Source of the DNA: Salinispora pacifica CNR114
Lineage (GTDB): Bacteria > Actinomycetota > Actinomycetes > Mycobacteriales > Micromonosporaceae
Length of the DNA stretch: 64,000 nucleotides
Assembly: GCF_000514775.1 (NCBI RefSeq)
Contig: NZ_AZWO01000027.1
Coordinates: 1 to 64,000, forward strand
Direction of reading: 5' to 3'
Shown: piece after piece, positions 44,796-53,140 of the stretch
How positions within the stretch are numbered: the stretch's first letter is position 1
How the letters are laid out: every line of letters begins with the position of its first letter
Translations under genes and position numbers: made by a program
The notes under the pieces: model-generated
Seen by the model: only the letters and a program-made list of their open reading frames with translations
Databases searched by the model: none
What the model was told of the DNA's origin: nothing

Positions 44796-46585
44796 CGCAG
44801 GGTTCCCTTCGCTCGGTGCGGTGGGCCGGGGTGGGGGGCGTGCCGTTCGGCCACCAGCTGGGCGTGTCGCCGCAGCAGGGCTCGTATCCAGTAGTGCTCC
44901 GCGGCCTCCTCGACCAGGCTGTGGTCAACCAGCCCGTCGAGCAGGTCGCGAGCCGTGGCCGGGTCAACGTCGAGCAGCTCTGCGGCGGCTGCGGCGGTGC
45001 TGACGGTGGGAGTCGCGGTGGCCAGCCGGACGAAGGCCGCCGCCAGTGTTTCGCCGGCTCGGGACAGGGCCTCGTCGAAGCGGTGGCCGAGTGACATGTC
45101 CGGTTCGCCGGGCAGACTCAGCCGGCTCAGCGGGTCCACCCGCAGCCACTCCACCGCCGCCGCGAGTCCGGTCCGGGTGCGCAGCAGGATGCGGGTGGCG
45201 GCGATGCGCAGCGCGAGTGGCAGGTGGTCGCAGAGCGCCGCGATCTCGGCGGCACTCTCTGGGTCGGCATCGACCTGCTCGGGCCCCAGCACGGAACGGA
45301 GTAACCGGAGCGAGTCGGCGGGGTCGAGCGGCTCCACCCGGTGCAGCCAACCGCCAAGTCGGGTAACGGGACCAGAAAGACTCTGTCGGCTGGTCAGCAG
45401 CAGCGCGTCGCCCGGCGCCAGCAGGGCCGGCATACCTCGTAGGTGACTGCCGTTGACCACGTCGTCGGCGATCAGCAGTCGTCTGCCCAGCTGGGCACCG
45501 TGACCGTGGTCGACCGGGGTGAGGGCCTGCCCCTGGGCATCAGGTCGCGACCCGGGGGCCGCCGCCACCCGGAGTTGGCCGCCGGGGAACTGGGGGGCCA
45601 CGAGTTGCCCAACGTGCTGCGCCAACGCGGTTTTGCCGACGCCGGGTGGGCCGGTGAGCACCACGATCGGGCAGTCCGCGCGGAGGCGGTCGGCGATGGT
45701 CTCACCGAGCGCGTCTCGACCGATGAGGTGGGACACGGCCGGGCGCCGGGGCACCGCGATGGCGGATCGGCCCGCCGGGGTGACCGGAGTGGACGCTTCG
45801 CCCCGCAGAATGGTCAACTCCAGCTCACGCAGGGTAGGCCCCGGAGCGATGCCGAGTTCGTGGCGAAGATGTTCCCGGATCCGGCGCAGTTCGGCCAGGG
45901 CGTCCGCCTGCCGACCGGTGCGGTAGAGCACCGAGGCGAGTTGCGCGGAGAAGCGCTCGTTCGCCGGGTACGCGCGGTTGGCGGTCCAGAGGTCCACGAG
46001 CGCGGAGCGGTCCCGACCGAGGCTGATCTTCAGATCGCACACCCGCTCGATCGCTCGAACCCGCTCCTCGCTGATCCGGGGCACGACGTCCCGATGCAGT
46101 GTCTCTGATGGCACGTTGGCCAGCATCGGGTCGCTCCACAGCGCGAGCGCCTCCTCCAGCCTCGCCAGTTCGGCCTCTGGCTCGGTGGTCTCGCGGGTGT
46201 GGCCGATCAGCTCGCGGAAGCGCATCAGGTCGACGGTGGCGGCGCTGGCGGTGATCCGGTAGCCACCCGGCACCGTCCTGATCACGCTGCCGGTGATGCC
46301 GTGGCGGTGGAAGAGTTGCCGCAGCCGCAGCGTGCAGGTCTGCAACGCGGCCTTGGCCGCGGCGGGCTGCGCGTCGCCCCACACCGCCTGCTGCAGCGTG
46401 CTGACCGAGATCACCTCGTCGGGGTGCAACAACAGCGCGGCGAGCAACGAGGTCACCTTCGACGGTGGCAGAACCAACGTGTCCCCAGCGCTGCTGAGGG
46501 TCAACGGGCCGAGCACCCGGAACACCGCCGGTCGGGCTGGCAGGTCACCGCCGGACGGGTGCACCGCAACAGGCTCCATCGCCAT
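44792..46585 (-). CDS. SARP family regulator with ATPase domain
   Basis: 597 residues. OmpR-type winged helix with VFRVLGPLTLSSAGDTLVLPPSKVTSLLAALLLHP, BTAD helical domain (residues about 110-260), then an NB-ARC-like ATPase with Walker A TGPPGVGKTALAQHVG. Streptomyces antibiotic regulatory proteins activate pathway operons. Here it is the first gene of the operon it presumably controls. A TTTCACAAATGTG motif lies about 220 bases upstream of its start. Confidence 0.88.
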   Translation of the reverse strand: MAMEPVAVHPSGGDLPARPAVFRVLGPLTLSSAGDTLVLPPSKVTSLLAALLLHPDEVISVSTLQQAVWGDAQPAAAKAALQTCTLRLRQLFHRHGITGSVIRTVPGGYRITASAATVDLMRFRELIGHTRETTEPEAELARLEEALALWSDPMLANVPSETLHRDVVPRISEERVRAIERVCDLKISLGRDRSALVDLWTANRAYPANERFSAQLASVLYRTGRQADALAELRRIREHLRHELGIAPGPTLRELELTILRGEASTPVTPAGRSAIAVPRRPAVSHLIGRDALGETIADRLRADCPIVVLTGPPGVGKTALAQHVGQLVAPQFPGGQLRVAAAPGSRPDAQGQALTPVDHGHGAQLGRRLLIADDVVNGSHLRGMPALLAPGDALLLTSRQSLSGPVTRLGGWLHRVEPLDPADSLRLLRSVLGPEQVDADPESAAEIAALCDHLPLALRIAATRILLRTRTGLAAAVEWLRVDPLSRLSLPGEPDMSLGHRFDEALSRAGETLAAAFVRLATATPTVSTAAAAAELLDVDPATARDLLDGLVDHSLVEEAAEHYWIRALLRRHAQLVAERHAPHPGPPHRAKGTLR

Positions 46586-46802
46586 CTCCCGTCCACATGG
46601 ACGTCCGGTACTCGTTCACCCCTGCGGCGGCACGATGTGCCGCGTTCAATCGCCCCCCGCTGCCCGATGTGGTCTGAGAACACCTGGTATTTACGGCGAT
46701 ACCGCATGATCTGGAGCAAATTCGGGAATGCGGTTGGATAGCGCGATGTAGTGGCCTCACGGTCCGCTCCCCTAATCGGATTCGCGATTCGACCGCTGCC
46801 GT

Positions 46803-46815
46803 TTTCACAAATGTG
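46803..46815 (+). promoter_or_regulatory. candidate operator, TTTCACAAATGTG
   Basis: Differs by one base from the motif at 47166-47178. One copy lies on each side of the divergent spacer between the SARP and LuxR-type genes. Nearly palindromic (CAC-N4-GTG). Confidence 0.45.
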
Positions 46816-46924
46816 TCGACTATCCACATCTGCCCGGTACGCATCGGGCACCTCCCCTCAGCCGCCGGTCTCCTGGCAGCGCCGCTGCGATCATCGTGCG
46901 GCTCCGGCGTCGTCCGCGTCAGCA

Positions 46925-46972
46925 CCCGGGCGTTGCCGGAACCGGCCGTGGCCGGTTCCGGCAACGCCCGGG
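46925..46972. repeat. 48-bp perfect palindrome in the SARP/LuxR spacer
   Basis: 23-base arms (46925-46947 and 46950-46972) are exact complements around the two bases GT. The rest of 46586-47207 contains no convincing gene. Position between divergent genes is odd for a terminator; it may form a cruciform or bind a dimeric regulator. Confidence 0.8.
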
Positions 46973-47165
46973 GCAGCCAGGACCGATGGGCTTGCCGGGC
47001 GACAGTGACGCCCCGGCGTGGGGAGCCGAGGATGGCACCGAGCCGGATCTCCAGAGCGACCGGGGCACCGGACGCCGAACGGCCTGGGCACGGGTCGCAC
47101 CACGAAGGTCGTTCGATACCAGCCAAAGGCGATCCTCAATACCCGAACCTTGCGGAGGGGGCAGA

Positions 47166-47178
47166 TTTCACTAATGTG
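47166..47178 (+). promoter_or_regulatory. candidate operator, TTTCACTAATGTG
   Basis: Sits about 30 bases before the LuxR-type gene start. With the next two A residues it forms TTCAC-TAAT-GTGAA, a perfect inverted repeat. Pairs with the near-identical motif at 46803. Confidence 0.5.
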
Positions 47179-47207
47179 AACACCTGATAGAACTGGTGGA
47201 GGCAACC

Positions 47208-48179
47208 TTGCTCGACAGGCTAGGCATATCGGCGGGAATCGAAGCCGTCTACTGGGCGATGGTGGAGCACCCGACCTGGAACGTCGATGAACTCGCTACG
47301 AGCCTGGACGTACCGGAGGCGGTCATCCGCGATGCCTTCTCCGCCCTGGCCGACCAGGCGATCATCCCACCGCCACCCAACCAGGAAGGCAGTCTGCGCT
47401 CGGTGAGCCTGCGGCTCGGCCTGCTCGCCCTGCTGCACCAGGCCGAGCAGCAGATGATCACCCAGCAGGCGAAGCTCCTGGCGGCCCGCGCCTCGGTGCT
47501 CGCCCACACCGCCAGCCACGACACCCACCGCGGGCGGGAGGAAATCGTGCGGCTGGAAGGATCCGACACCGTGTGGGAACGCCTGACCGAGCACGCCTGC
47601 ACCGCATCCGAGAGCATCATGACGCTGACCACCGGCCGGGCGGTGCCACCGGGAAGTATCGAGACCGCCAAGACGCTGACCCGGATCGCCCTCTCCCGTG
47701 GAGTGACGATCCGCCACATATACCAGGAGAGCACGCTGGACGATGCCGGATCCCGAGCATACGCCGAGCTGATGGCGGAACAGGGCGAGGAGAGTCGGGT
47801 GATGTCCGAAGCGCCGATTCGGATGACCCTGGTCGACCGACAGTTCGCCCTCATCCCGATCGGGCCACAACCCCGCCGGGGCGCGTTGGAGATCCGCGGT
47901 AGCTCCCTGGTCTCCACGCTGTGCCTCCTCTTCGACCTGCTCTGGGAGAAGAGCAGAGAATTCCCGAGATCAGCCACGGCCGACGGGGACGGCCTAACTG
48001 ACCAAACCGTGGCCATCCTCCGGCTACTCCGGCAAGGGCTTACCGACGAGGCGATCGGCCGCCAACTCCAACTTTCCGAGCGGACCGTCCGTCGCACCGT
48101 CCACGACCTGATGCGACGCCTCGATGCGAAGAGTCGATTCCAGGCCGGCGTGGAGGTGGCACTGCGCCGCTGGATCTGA
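47208..48179 (+). CDS. LuxR-type regulator of the azole RiPP cluster
   Basis: 323 residues from the TTG at 47208, because GGTGGAGG ends five bases before it (a GTG at 47196 would lie inside that site). N-terminal winged helix (VEHPTWNVDELATSLDVPEAVIRDAF), a middle region like TrmB/PLD-type sensor proteins, and a C-terminal LuxR HTH (LLRQGLTDEAIGRQLQLSERTVRRTVHDL). Regulators with this build are seen in thiopeptide clusters. It likely works with SARP, with binding sites among the TTTCAC motifs. Confidence 0.8.
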   Translation: MLDRLGISAGIEAVYWAMVEHPTWNVDELATSLDVPEAVIRDAFSALADQAIIPPPPNQEGSLRSVSLRLGLLALLHQAEQQMITQQAKLLAARASVLAHTASHDTHRGREEIVRLEGSDTVWERLTEHACTASESIMTLTTGRAVPPGSIETAKTLTRIALSRGVTIRHIYQESTLDDAGSRAYAELMAEQGEESRVMSEAPIRMTLVDRQFALIPIGPQPRRGALEIRGSSLVSTLCLLFDLLWEKSREFPRSATADGDGLTDQTVAILRLLRQGLTDEAIGRQLQLSERTVRRTVHDLMRRLDAKSRFQAGVEVALRRWI

Positions 48180-48224
48180 CCCCACCAAAGGGGGGACCGC
48201 GTCCACTACCGGCTCGTGACACAT

Positions 48225-48254
48225 CGTGACCGAAGGCGGCCGCCTTCGGTCACG
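48225..48254 (+). terminator. terminator after the LuxR-type gene
   Basis: A perfect 30-base inverted repeat (15 bp arms meeting at GGCC), 45 bases past the LuxR stop. The hairpin overlaps the start of the alanine racemase remnant. Confidence 0.55.
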
Positions 48255-48415
48255 GCGCGGCGATGGTGGCCCGGGCAGCGTTGGACGCCGGCGCCGCCTG
48301 GCTCGGGGTGACCTCGGCGTCCGAGGCACCTGCCCTGCGCCGGGCCGGCATCAGCGCCCCCCACGCTCAGCTGGTTGCATCGGCCCGACGACGAGTTCGA
48401 CGGCCTCGAGGAGTC
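48240..48415 (+). pseudogene. alanine racemase fragment
   Basis: Frame one reads GHGAAMVARAALDAGAAWLGV then ALRRAGISAP (partial landmarks), a typical stretch of alanine racemase N-terminal barrel; it continues in another frame as LSWLHRPDDEFDGLE. About 58 codons survive with one frameshift. It stops where the response-regulator remnant begins. Confidence 0.6.
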
Positions 48416-48776
48416 GTCCTCGACCTGGCCCGGGGCGCGGGAGAGCTCGAGCAGCAGGCGCAGCTCGGTCGGCGCGAGACCGACCGGCACGCCATTCCTA
48501 CGGACCACCAGCGGGATGCGGTCGATCGTCAGAGCACCGCGCGGTGAGCATGATGATCGGGAGGTCGCCGAGGCTCCGGATTCGCGGACAGACCTCGAAC
48601 CCGTCCATCCCCGGCAGCATGGGGTCGAGGACGACATCACAGGTGTCCTCGTGCACATGGGTCAGCCCCTGCTCGCCGGTCGCCACCACGTCCACCGTGG
48701 GGCCCCTCCGGGTCAACGCCAGCTGCAGTCCATCGCGCACCGTCTGATGGTCTTCGATCAGCAGAACGCGGGACAT
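48415..48776 (-). pseudogene. OmpR-type response regulator remnant
   Basis: Begins intact (MSRVLLIEDHQTVRDGL) with phospho-acceptor region VVLDPMLPGMDGFEV up to IIMLTAR. It then jumps, in another frame, to the winged-helix beginning (LTIDRIPLVVRRNGVPVGL, TELRLLLELSRAPGQV) and ends. At least one internal deletion/frameshift and a 3' truncation make it non-functional. Confidence 0.7.
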
Positions 48777-48887
48777 GTCGCCGCGTATCGCACCCTGAGC
48801 CGAAACCGTTTCGTATGTGGAGGCGGCCTGACAGTCGCCGCCCGCCGCGACTGGTTGTCGCGACGGGCGGCGTAGAAGTCGTCGTGG

Positions 48888-50186
48888 TCAGCTGATGGTG
48901 TCAGGCTGGGTCGACAGGAGGCTCTGGGTCCATCCGCCCGCATCCACCGGGTCGTCCAAGTGGTACACCACGTCGCTGCCGTTGCGGTCGTACGGGTTGA
49001 CATCCTGGTAGTGGTACATCGCCCCGCTCGCGTCGCGGGCGTAGTAGATGCCCCCACCGGGCGACATCAGATGGGTGAAGCCCCAGCCGTCGGGGTCGAG
49101 TGTTGCCCCGTCCCAGTCGCCAGCACCGTTGATCTTGTATGACCGGAGAGTGCCGTCACTGGTCGTCCCGAGGATCCAGTTCGGGCCGGTAGCGGTAAGC
49201 GTGTTCAGCGTGAAGCCACTGTCCGCGATCACCGTATTGCTGTTGATCGTGACTGAATGCGTCGCGACGGTGACGCCGTACCGACGCAGTTGACCATCAG
49301 AGATGCCGAAGAGGTTGCCGGCACCGTCGTACGCGAGCAGGTCATGCACCCAACCCCTCGAGTCGATCTCGACGGGGGGCTCGAAGGTAAGCGAGGCATT
49401 ATTCGTGTTGACATCAACCCGGTAGAGCTTACCGTCCGTGGAAGTGACCAGGATGGTGTTGAAGTTCATCGTTGCCATTGCCTTTGGGGTGAAGCCCAGG
49501 GAGGCGCTGGAGATCACTGGCCCAAACGTCCGGTCCCCGGTAGGCGCATCGATCACCGAGTAGGTCAGCCGGCCGTCGGGGAGGATGCCATACACCGAGG
49601 CGTTGCCGGCTACCTGATTCGCCGACCACCACGTGGTGCGCTTCTCCGCGCCAGCCCAGCTGAAGCTGAAGTGAATATGGTCGGTGTGCGGGCTGGCCCC
49701 ACTGTAGGGCCGCCAACCGGAAGAAGCGTCGTACGACGACCAAATCTGCTTATTCCAGATGATATACATGATGCCAAGCCGGCGGGCCATAGCATGCTTA
49801 TTGCCGTAGGAGTCCGTGGCAAGCAGCCAGTTGAGTAGGTCGGCCGCGTCCGCACGATCGGCCGAATTGAAATAGTTGAAATGGTAGTCGAGAGCTCGTC
49901 CTTCATGGTGCTCGCTGACGCTGCCGCCACTACACTGGCGTCCGATACCTGACTGGTGGGTATCATAGGTAGCGTTCAGCAGATCCCTAAAGGCGACCAC
50001 GCCGGGTTTGGCGGTTGGATCACACGTGTCCTGGCCGTCATACGCCGCGTATCCGTCGATTGTAGACCCAAATACAGGTGTTGTGGGAGCCGCCTGAGCT
50101 GCGGCCGGAGCCACAACACCAGCCGCCACCACTGCGGCGACAGCCGCCAGCGCAGCAAGCTTCGGATTCTTCAAACCCACGTGCAC
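48888..50186 (-). CDS. secreted M15-like / tachylectin-like protein
   Basis: About 432 residues from the GTG at 50186, chosen because AAAGGA precedes it. Signal peptide LAALAAVAAVVAAGVVAPAAAQA. Residues 35-190 contain SEHHEGRALDYHF, matching the SxHxxGxAxD zinc motif of D-Ala-D-Ala carboxypeptidase-type enzymes, and a later PHTDHIHFSF. Residues 200-432 look like tachylectin-2-type beta-propeller repeats (NTILVTSTDGKLYRV, GGIYYARDASGAMYHYQ) that may bind glycans. Suggests a wall-acting secreted protein. The upstream region (50187-50809) holds no clear gene. Confidence 0.68.
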   Translation of the reverse strand: MHVGLKNPKLAALAAVAAVVAAGVVAPAAAQAAPTTPVFGSTIDGYAAYDGQDTCDPTAKPGVVAFRDLLNATYDTHQSGIGRQCSGGSVSEHHEGRALDYHFNYFNSADRADAADLLNWLLATDSYGNKHAMARRLGIMYIIWNKQIWSSYDASSGWRPYSGASPHTDHIHFSFSWAGAEKRTTWWSANQVAGNASVYGILPDGRLTYSVIDAPTGDRTFGPVISSASLGFTPKAMATMNFNTILVTSTDGKLYRVDVNTNNASLTFEPPVEIDSRGWVHDLLAYDGAGNLFGISDGQLRRYGVTVATHSVTINSNTVIADSGFTLNTLTATGPNWILGTTSDGTLRSYKINGAGDWDGATLDPDGWGFTHLMSPGGGIYYARDASGAMYHYQDVNPYDRNGSDVVYHLDDPVDAGGWTQSLLSTQPDTIS

Positions 50187-50763
50187 GAAATTTCCTTTCA
50201 CCCGATCTTAAACAGCAGTTCTGGTGCTTGCGTCAGCGCGGCCACCATGACAACAGCCAGCCACGCACCGTTAGCCTGCTCGAATTACCCGCTCTCCGGA
50301 CCACCTCGAACAAGGGAGCTTCCTGAACACCGAGCGAGCCCCCCGCGCCATGCCACGTAAAGCGTCGCAGTTCCAACCACCGATGTCTGTGGGTAAACCC
50401 TGGCGTAAAGTCGCCTGGCGGGGTCACGCCACCCCTCGCGGCGCGGCACCTACCCGCCCGATACCGAAGGGCTCCGTTGCGGGGTGAATTCCTATCCCAC
50501 CAGGGTCGGATGGTCGGCTTCGAACCGGCTCGGGTCAGCAGCGCCAACTGGGCCCGCTTGTCGGGCATGTCGATCTCCGCGGCGAAGGTGAACCCCGCGA
50601 TCCGCAGGTCGGGGCACACCGGCTCCAGCGTCAGCTTGCCAAGGTCGAGGATTTACTCCTGATAGATCACGTGATCTCGCGCCCTTCGTTGGGTGCGCGG
50701 ATGAGCATCGGGCCAGCAGTTTGGTGCCCGGCGGGCGGGAAGCGGTACCATCGAAGCTTCCGC
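50187..50763. other. gene-poor stretch with a fragment and a palindrome
   Basis: No convincing intact gene. On the minus strand, about 50470-50660 shows an open but unrecognised stretch (VCPDLRIAGFTFAAEIDMP) that may be the tail of a lost gene. A 14-bp palindrome sits at 50664-50677. Confidence 0.4.
50664..50677. promoter_or_regulatory. 14-bp palindrome AGATCACGTGATCT
   Basis: Perfect inverted repeat about 90 bases before the iron box of the siderophore-interacting gene. It could be an operator of a dimeric regulator; no function is known. Confidence 0.3.
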
Positions 50764-50797
50764 TTAGGTTAACCTCTCCCAACTTAGGCTGACCTTA
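50764..50797 (+). promoter_or_regulatory. overlapping iron boxes (DmdR/DtxR type)
   Basis: Two overlapping 19-base sites: 50764-50782 (TTAGGTTAACC start) matches about 15 of 19 positions of the DtxR-type consensus and 50779-50797 (CTTAGGCTGACCTTA core) about 13 of 19. They end 12 bases before the start codon of the siderophore-interacting gene. They imply iron repression. Confidence 0.6.
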
Positions 50798-50809
50798 GCT
50801 GGAGGTCTT

Positions 50810-51520
50810 GTGAGACGGAACTGGGAGGGTCTGGTCCTCCGGGCCATGGGCGGTCGGGACTTCCGGCTCACCGTGTTGGGCACCGAGTCGGTTGCCGGGC
50901 GCTACCAGCGGCTACTCCTTGACGACGGTGGGCTCCTGGCGGTGTGCGGCGTACACCCGACGATGTGGATCCGGCTCTGGTTCGAGACCAACGGCCGGGC
51001 ACACCAGCGGGCGTACACACTGGTCGACCCAGATCCCGCAACCGGGCGACTCACCCTGGAGTTCGCCATCCACGACGGCTGCGCCGCCCGCTGGGCCACC
51101 ACCGCGCAGGCCGGGGACACTATCGACGCGACCGTGCAGGGCAGCGCCTTCCAGCTGCCCGACCCGGCGCCGGAACACCTCTACCTGGTCGGGGACGCGG
51201 CGTCGCTACCGGCGGTCAACAGCCTCCTCGACGCTGGCGCCGGCATCCCCGCAACGGTGTGGCTGGAGTTCGCCCATGAAGACGAGAAGGCGTTGACTCC
51301 GCGCGCCCGGGCGCACCACGACGTGACGTGGGTGCCGCGCCGCGACGACGGGCAGCACCTGGTCGACACCGTCTGCGCCGCACTACCGTCCGGCGAGACC
51401 GCGCACTACTGGGTGGGGTGCGAGGCCGGCAGCACCCGCCGCATCACCCGGCACGTACGGCGGACGCTCGGCGTCGGCAAACACCAGCTCACCTCCCTCG
51501 GCTACTGGCGGGCCACCTGA
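50810..51520 (+). CDS. siderophore-interacting protein (FAD reductase)
   Basis: 236 residues from a GTG with GGAGG four bases upstream. SIP family: N-terminal FAD-binding barrel (RYQRLLLDDGGLL, RAYTLVDPDPATGRLTLEF) and C-terminal NAD(P)H-binding part (LYLVGDAASLPAVNSLL, HYWVGCEAGSTRRITRHV). It reduces ferric-siderophores to release Fe(II) in the cytoplasm. Placed behind iron boxes at the head of the siderophore locus. Confidence 0.88.
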   Translation: MRRNWEGLVLRAMGGRDFRLTVLGTESVAGRYQRLLLDDGGLLAVCGVHPTMWIRLWFETNGRAHQRAYTLVDPDPATGRLTLEFAIHDGCAARWATTAQAGDTIDATVQGSAFQLPDPAPEHLYLVGDAASLPAVNSLLDAGAGIPATVWLEFAHEDEKALTPRARAHHDVTWVPRRDDGQHLVDTVCAALPSGETAHYWVGCEAGSTRRITRHVRRTLGVGKHQLTSLGYWRAT

Positions 51521-51566
51521 TAGACCGACTCGACAGCCCGACCACGAACGACGAAGCCGCGATGCG

Positions 51567-51880
51567 ATGAGCGGCGCCTCAGCGACCGCGACCACGCCGG
51601 TCAACCCCCATGGCCCTGTGGAGGGCTACGGCACGCTGCTGGCCGGGCTACTCATCATGGGTACGGGCTGCGCGCTGGCGAACCCGGCCATCGTCGAGGC
51701 GGTGACGAGCGCGATCCCCACGGACAAGGCGGGCGCCGGGGCCGGCGTTGACGGCACCATGACCGAGGTTGGCAGCAGTCTCGAATCGCCGTGCTGGGTG
51801 CGGTGCTCAACGCCCGCTTCGCCGCGCTGTTGCCCGCCGCGCTGCTGCACCAGGCCGACCGCATGTCCGCCCGTGATTGA
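51567..51880 (+). pseudogene. DHA2-type MFS exporter, C-terminal remnant
   Basis: Frame one reads LIMGTGCALANPAIVEAV and GAGAGVDGTMTEVGSSL; after a frameshift near 51785 it continues as AVLGAVLNARFAALLPAALL to a stop. That is the end of an EmrB/QacA-type transporter. The front two thirds are missing. Probably a former siderophore exporter replaced by the intact one at 57600. Confidence 0.65.
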
Positions 51881-51961
51881 GACATCCCACGCTGGATGCT
51901 AAAGCCTTAAATTCAGATTCGGCTATCTTGAGCTGTCAGGGGAGATTGCCAAGGAGGCGGG

Positions 51962-53140
51962 ATGCGGCTGTACCTCACCGCGTTGAATCCCACCGACGCC
52001 GTCCTGGAGGGCTTCCTCCCGGCGGCGGACTCGCTCGGCCTGCCAGTCACGGTGTTGACCGACCGCCCCGCGGAATGGCCGACCGGCGTACCGGTGGACT
52101 ACTGCGCGGTTCGGGACGCGACGGCGATCGTCGCGGCGACGACGACCGACCCACCGGTCGCCTTGCTCTCCAACAGCGATCACCTGCAGGAGGCGACCGC
52201 CATCGCCGCCGGCAAGCTCGGACTGCCCGGCAAAGACCCGGACGCCGCCCGACTCTGCAAAGACAAGGCCGCCATGCGCCGCGTCTTCGCCGCCGCCGGC
52301 CTGGACCCGGTGCGCGCGGTCACCGTCAACCCCGGCGCCACACCCACCGTGCCCCGGGATCTCTTTCCAGCGGTGGTAAAGCCCCGTGCTGGTGTGGCCA
52401 GTGAGGACGCCTATCTGGTCGTCGATCCAAGGGAGTTGACGGCTCGGGTCGTCGATATCCGGCGGCGACGGCCGGACGTCGCCCTCGTCGTCGAGGAGTA
52501 CCTGGTTGGTGAGCTGCACACCTACGAGACGCTGGGTGACGCCGAGTCGCTGGCCGTTCTTGGTGGCTGGCACACGAGCCTCGGCCCACCACCGACCTTC
52601 ACCGAGCTGAGCCTCGACTGGTCGCTCCCGGCGCCCCACCACGAGGCCCGGCTCCGCATGCTGCTCGGCCTGCTCGGTGTCCGTTTCGGCGCCTGCCACA
52701 CGGAGTACGTTGTACAGCACGACCAGGTCCGACTGATCGAGGTGAACGATCGCCTGATCGGCGACCGGATGGACCTCATCCTCACCGACCTGCTCCGGGT
52801 GCCACTCTTCGCCCACGTCATCCGACTGCATCTGGGCGAACCGCTGGCCGCATTCGATCTCCCCGACCCGGCGGCGATCAGCCGGCATGCCCGGGTCGAA
52901 TACGTCTGCGCGGATCGCTCCGGTCGGCTCACCAAGGCGCCCGGAAGAGTGGACACGACTCACAACGGTGTCGTGCTGTCCAACCGGCCGATGCGTGCGG
53001 TGGGCCGGGTTGGGGAGTACACCGGCACCAACCGCGACTATCTGGCGGCACTACACGGCATCGGTCCGGACACGCACCTCGTGCGGACGGCGCTGGCCGC
53101 GTTCCGAGACGGGATGCGCTGGACGATCACGGATGGCTGA
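51962..53140 (+). CDS. ATP-grasp ligase of the siderophore operon
   Basis: 392 residues; AAGGAGGCGGG immediately precedes the ATG. N-terminal Rossmann-like part, then ATP-grasp elements PAVVKPRAGVASEDAYLV, LVVEEYLVGELHTYET and RLIEVNDRLIGDRMDLIL with metal-binding Glu/Asn. It should couple a carboxylate to an amine with ATP. It overlaps the first IucA/IucC gene by eight bases. ATP-grasp enzymes are unusual partners of IucA/IucC synthetases; it may form a peptide or amide bond in the siderophore backbone. Confidence 0.8.
   Translation: MRLYLTALNPTDAVLEGFLPAADSLGLPVTVLTDRPAEWPTGVPVDYCAVRDATAIVAATTTDPPVALLSNSDHLQEATAIAAGKLGLPGKDPDAARLCKDKAAMRRVFAAAGLDPVRAVTVNPGATPTVPRDLFPAVVKPRAGVASEDAYLVVDPRELTARVVDIRRRRPDVALVVEEYLVGELHTYETLGDAESLAVLGGWHTSLGPPPTFTELSLDWSLPAPHHEARLRMLLGLLGVRFGACHTEYVVQHDQVRLIEVNDRLIGDRMDLILTDLLRVPLFAHVIRLHLGEPLAAFDLPDPAAISRHARVEYVCADRSGRLTKAPGRVDTTHNGVVLSNRPMRAVGRVGEYTGTNRDYLAALHGIGPDTHLVRTALAAFRDGMRWTITDG

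Noticed and set aside
46586..47207. A second RiPP precursor in the SARP/LuxR spacer
   Set aside because: Short frames there lack a leader-like part, a ribosome site and a Ser/Thr/Cys core.
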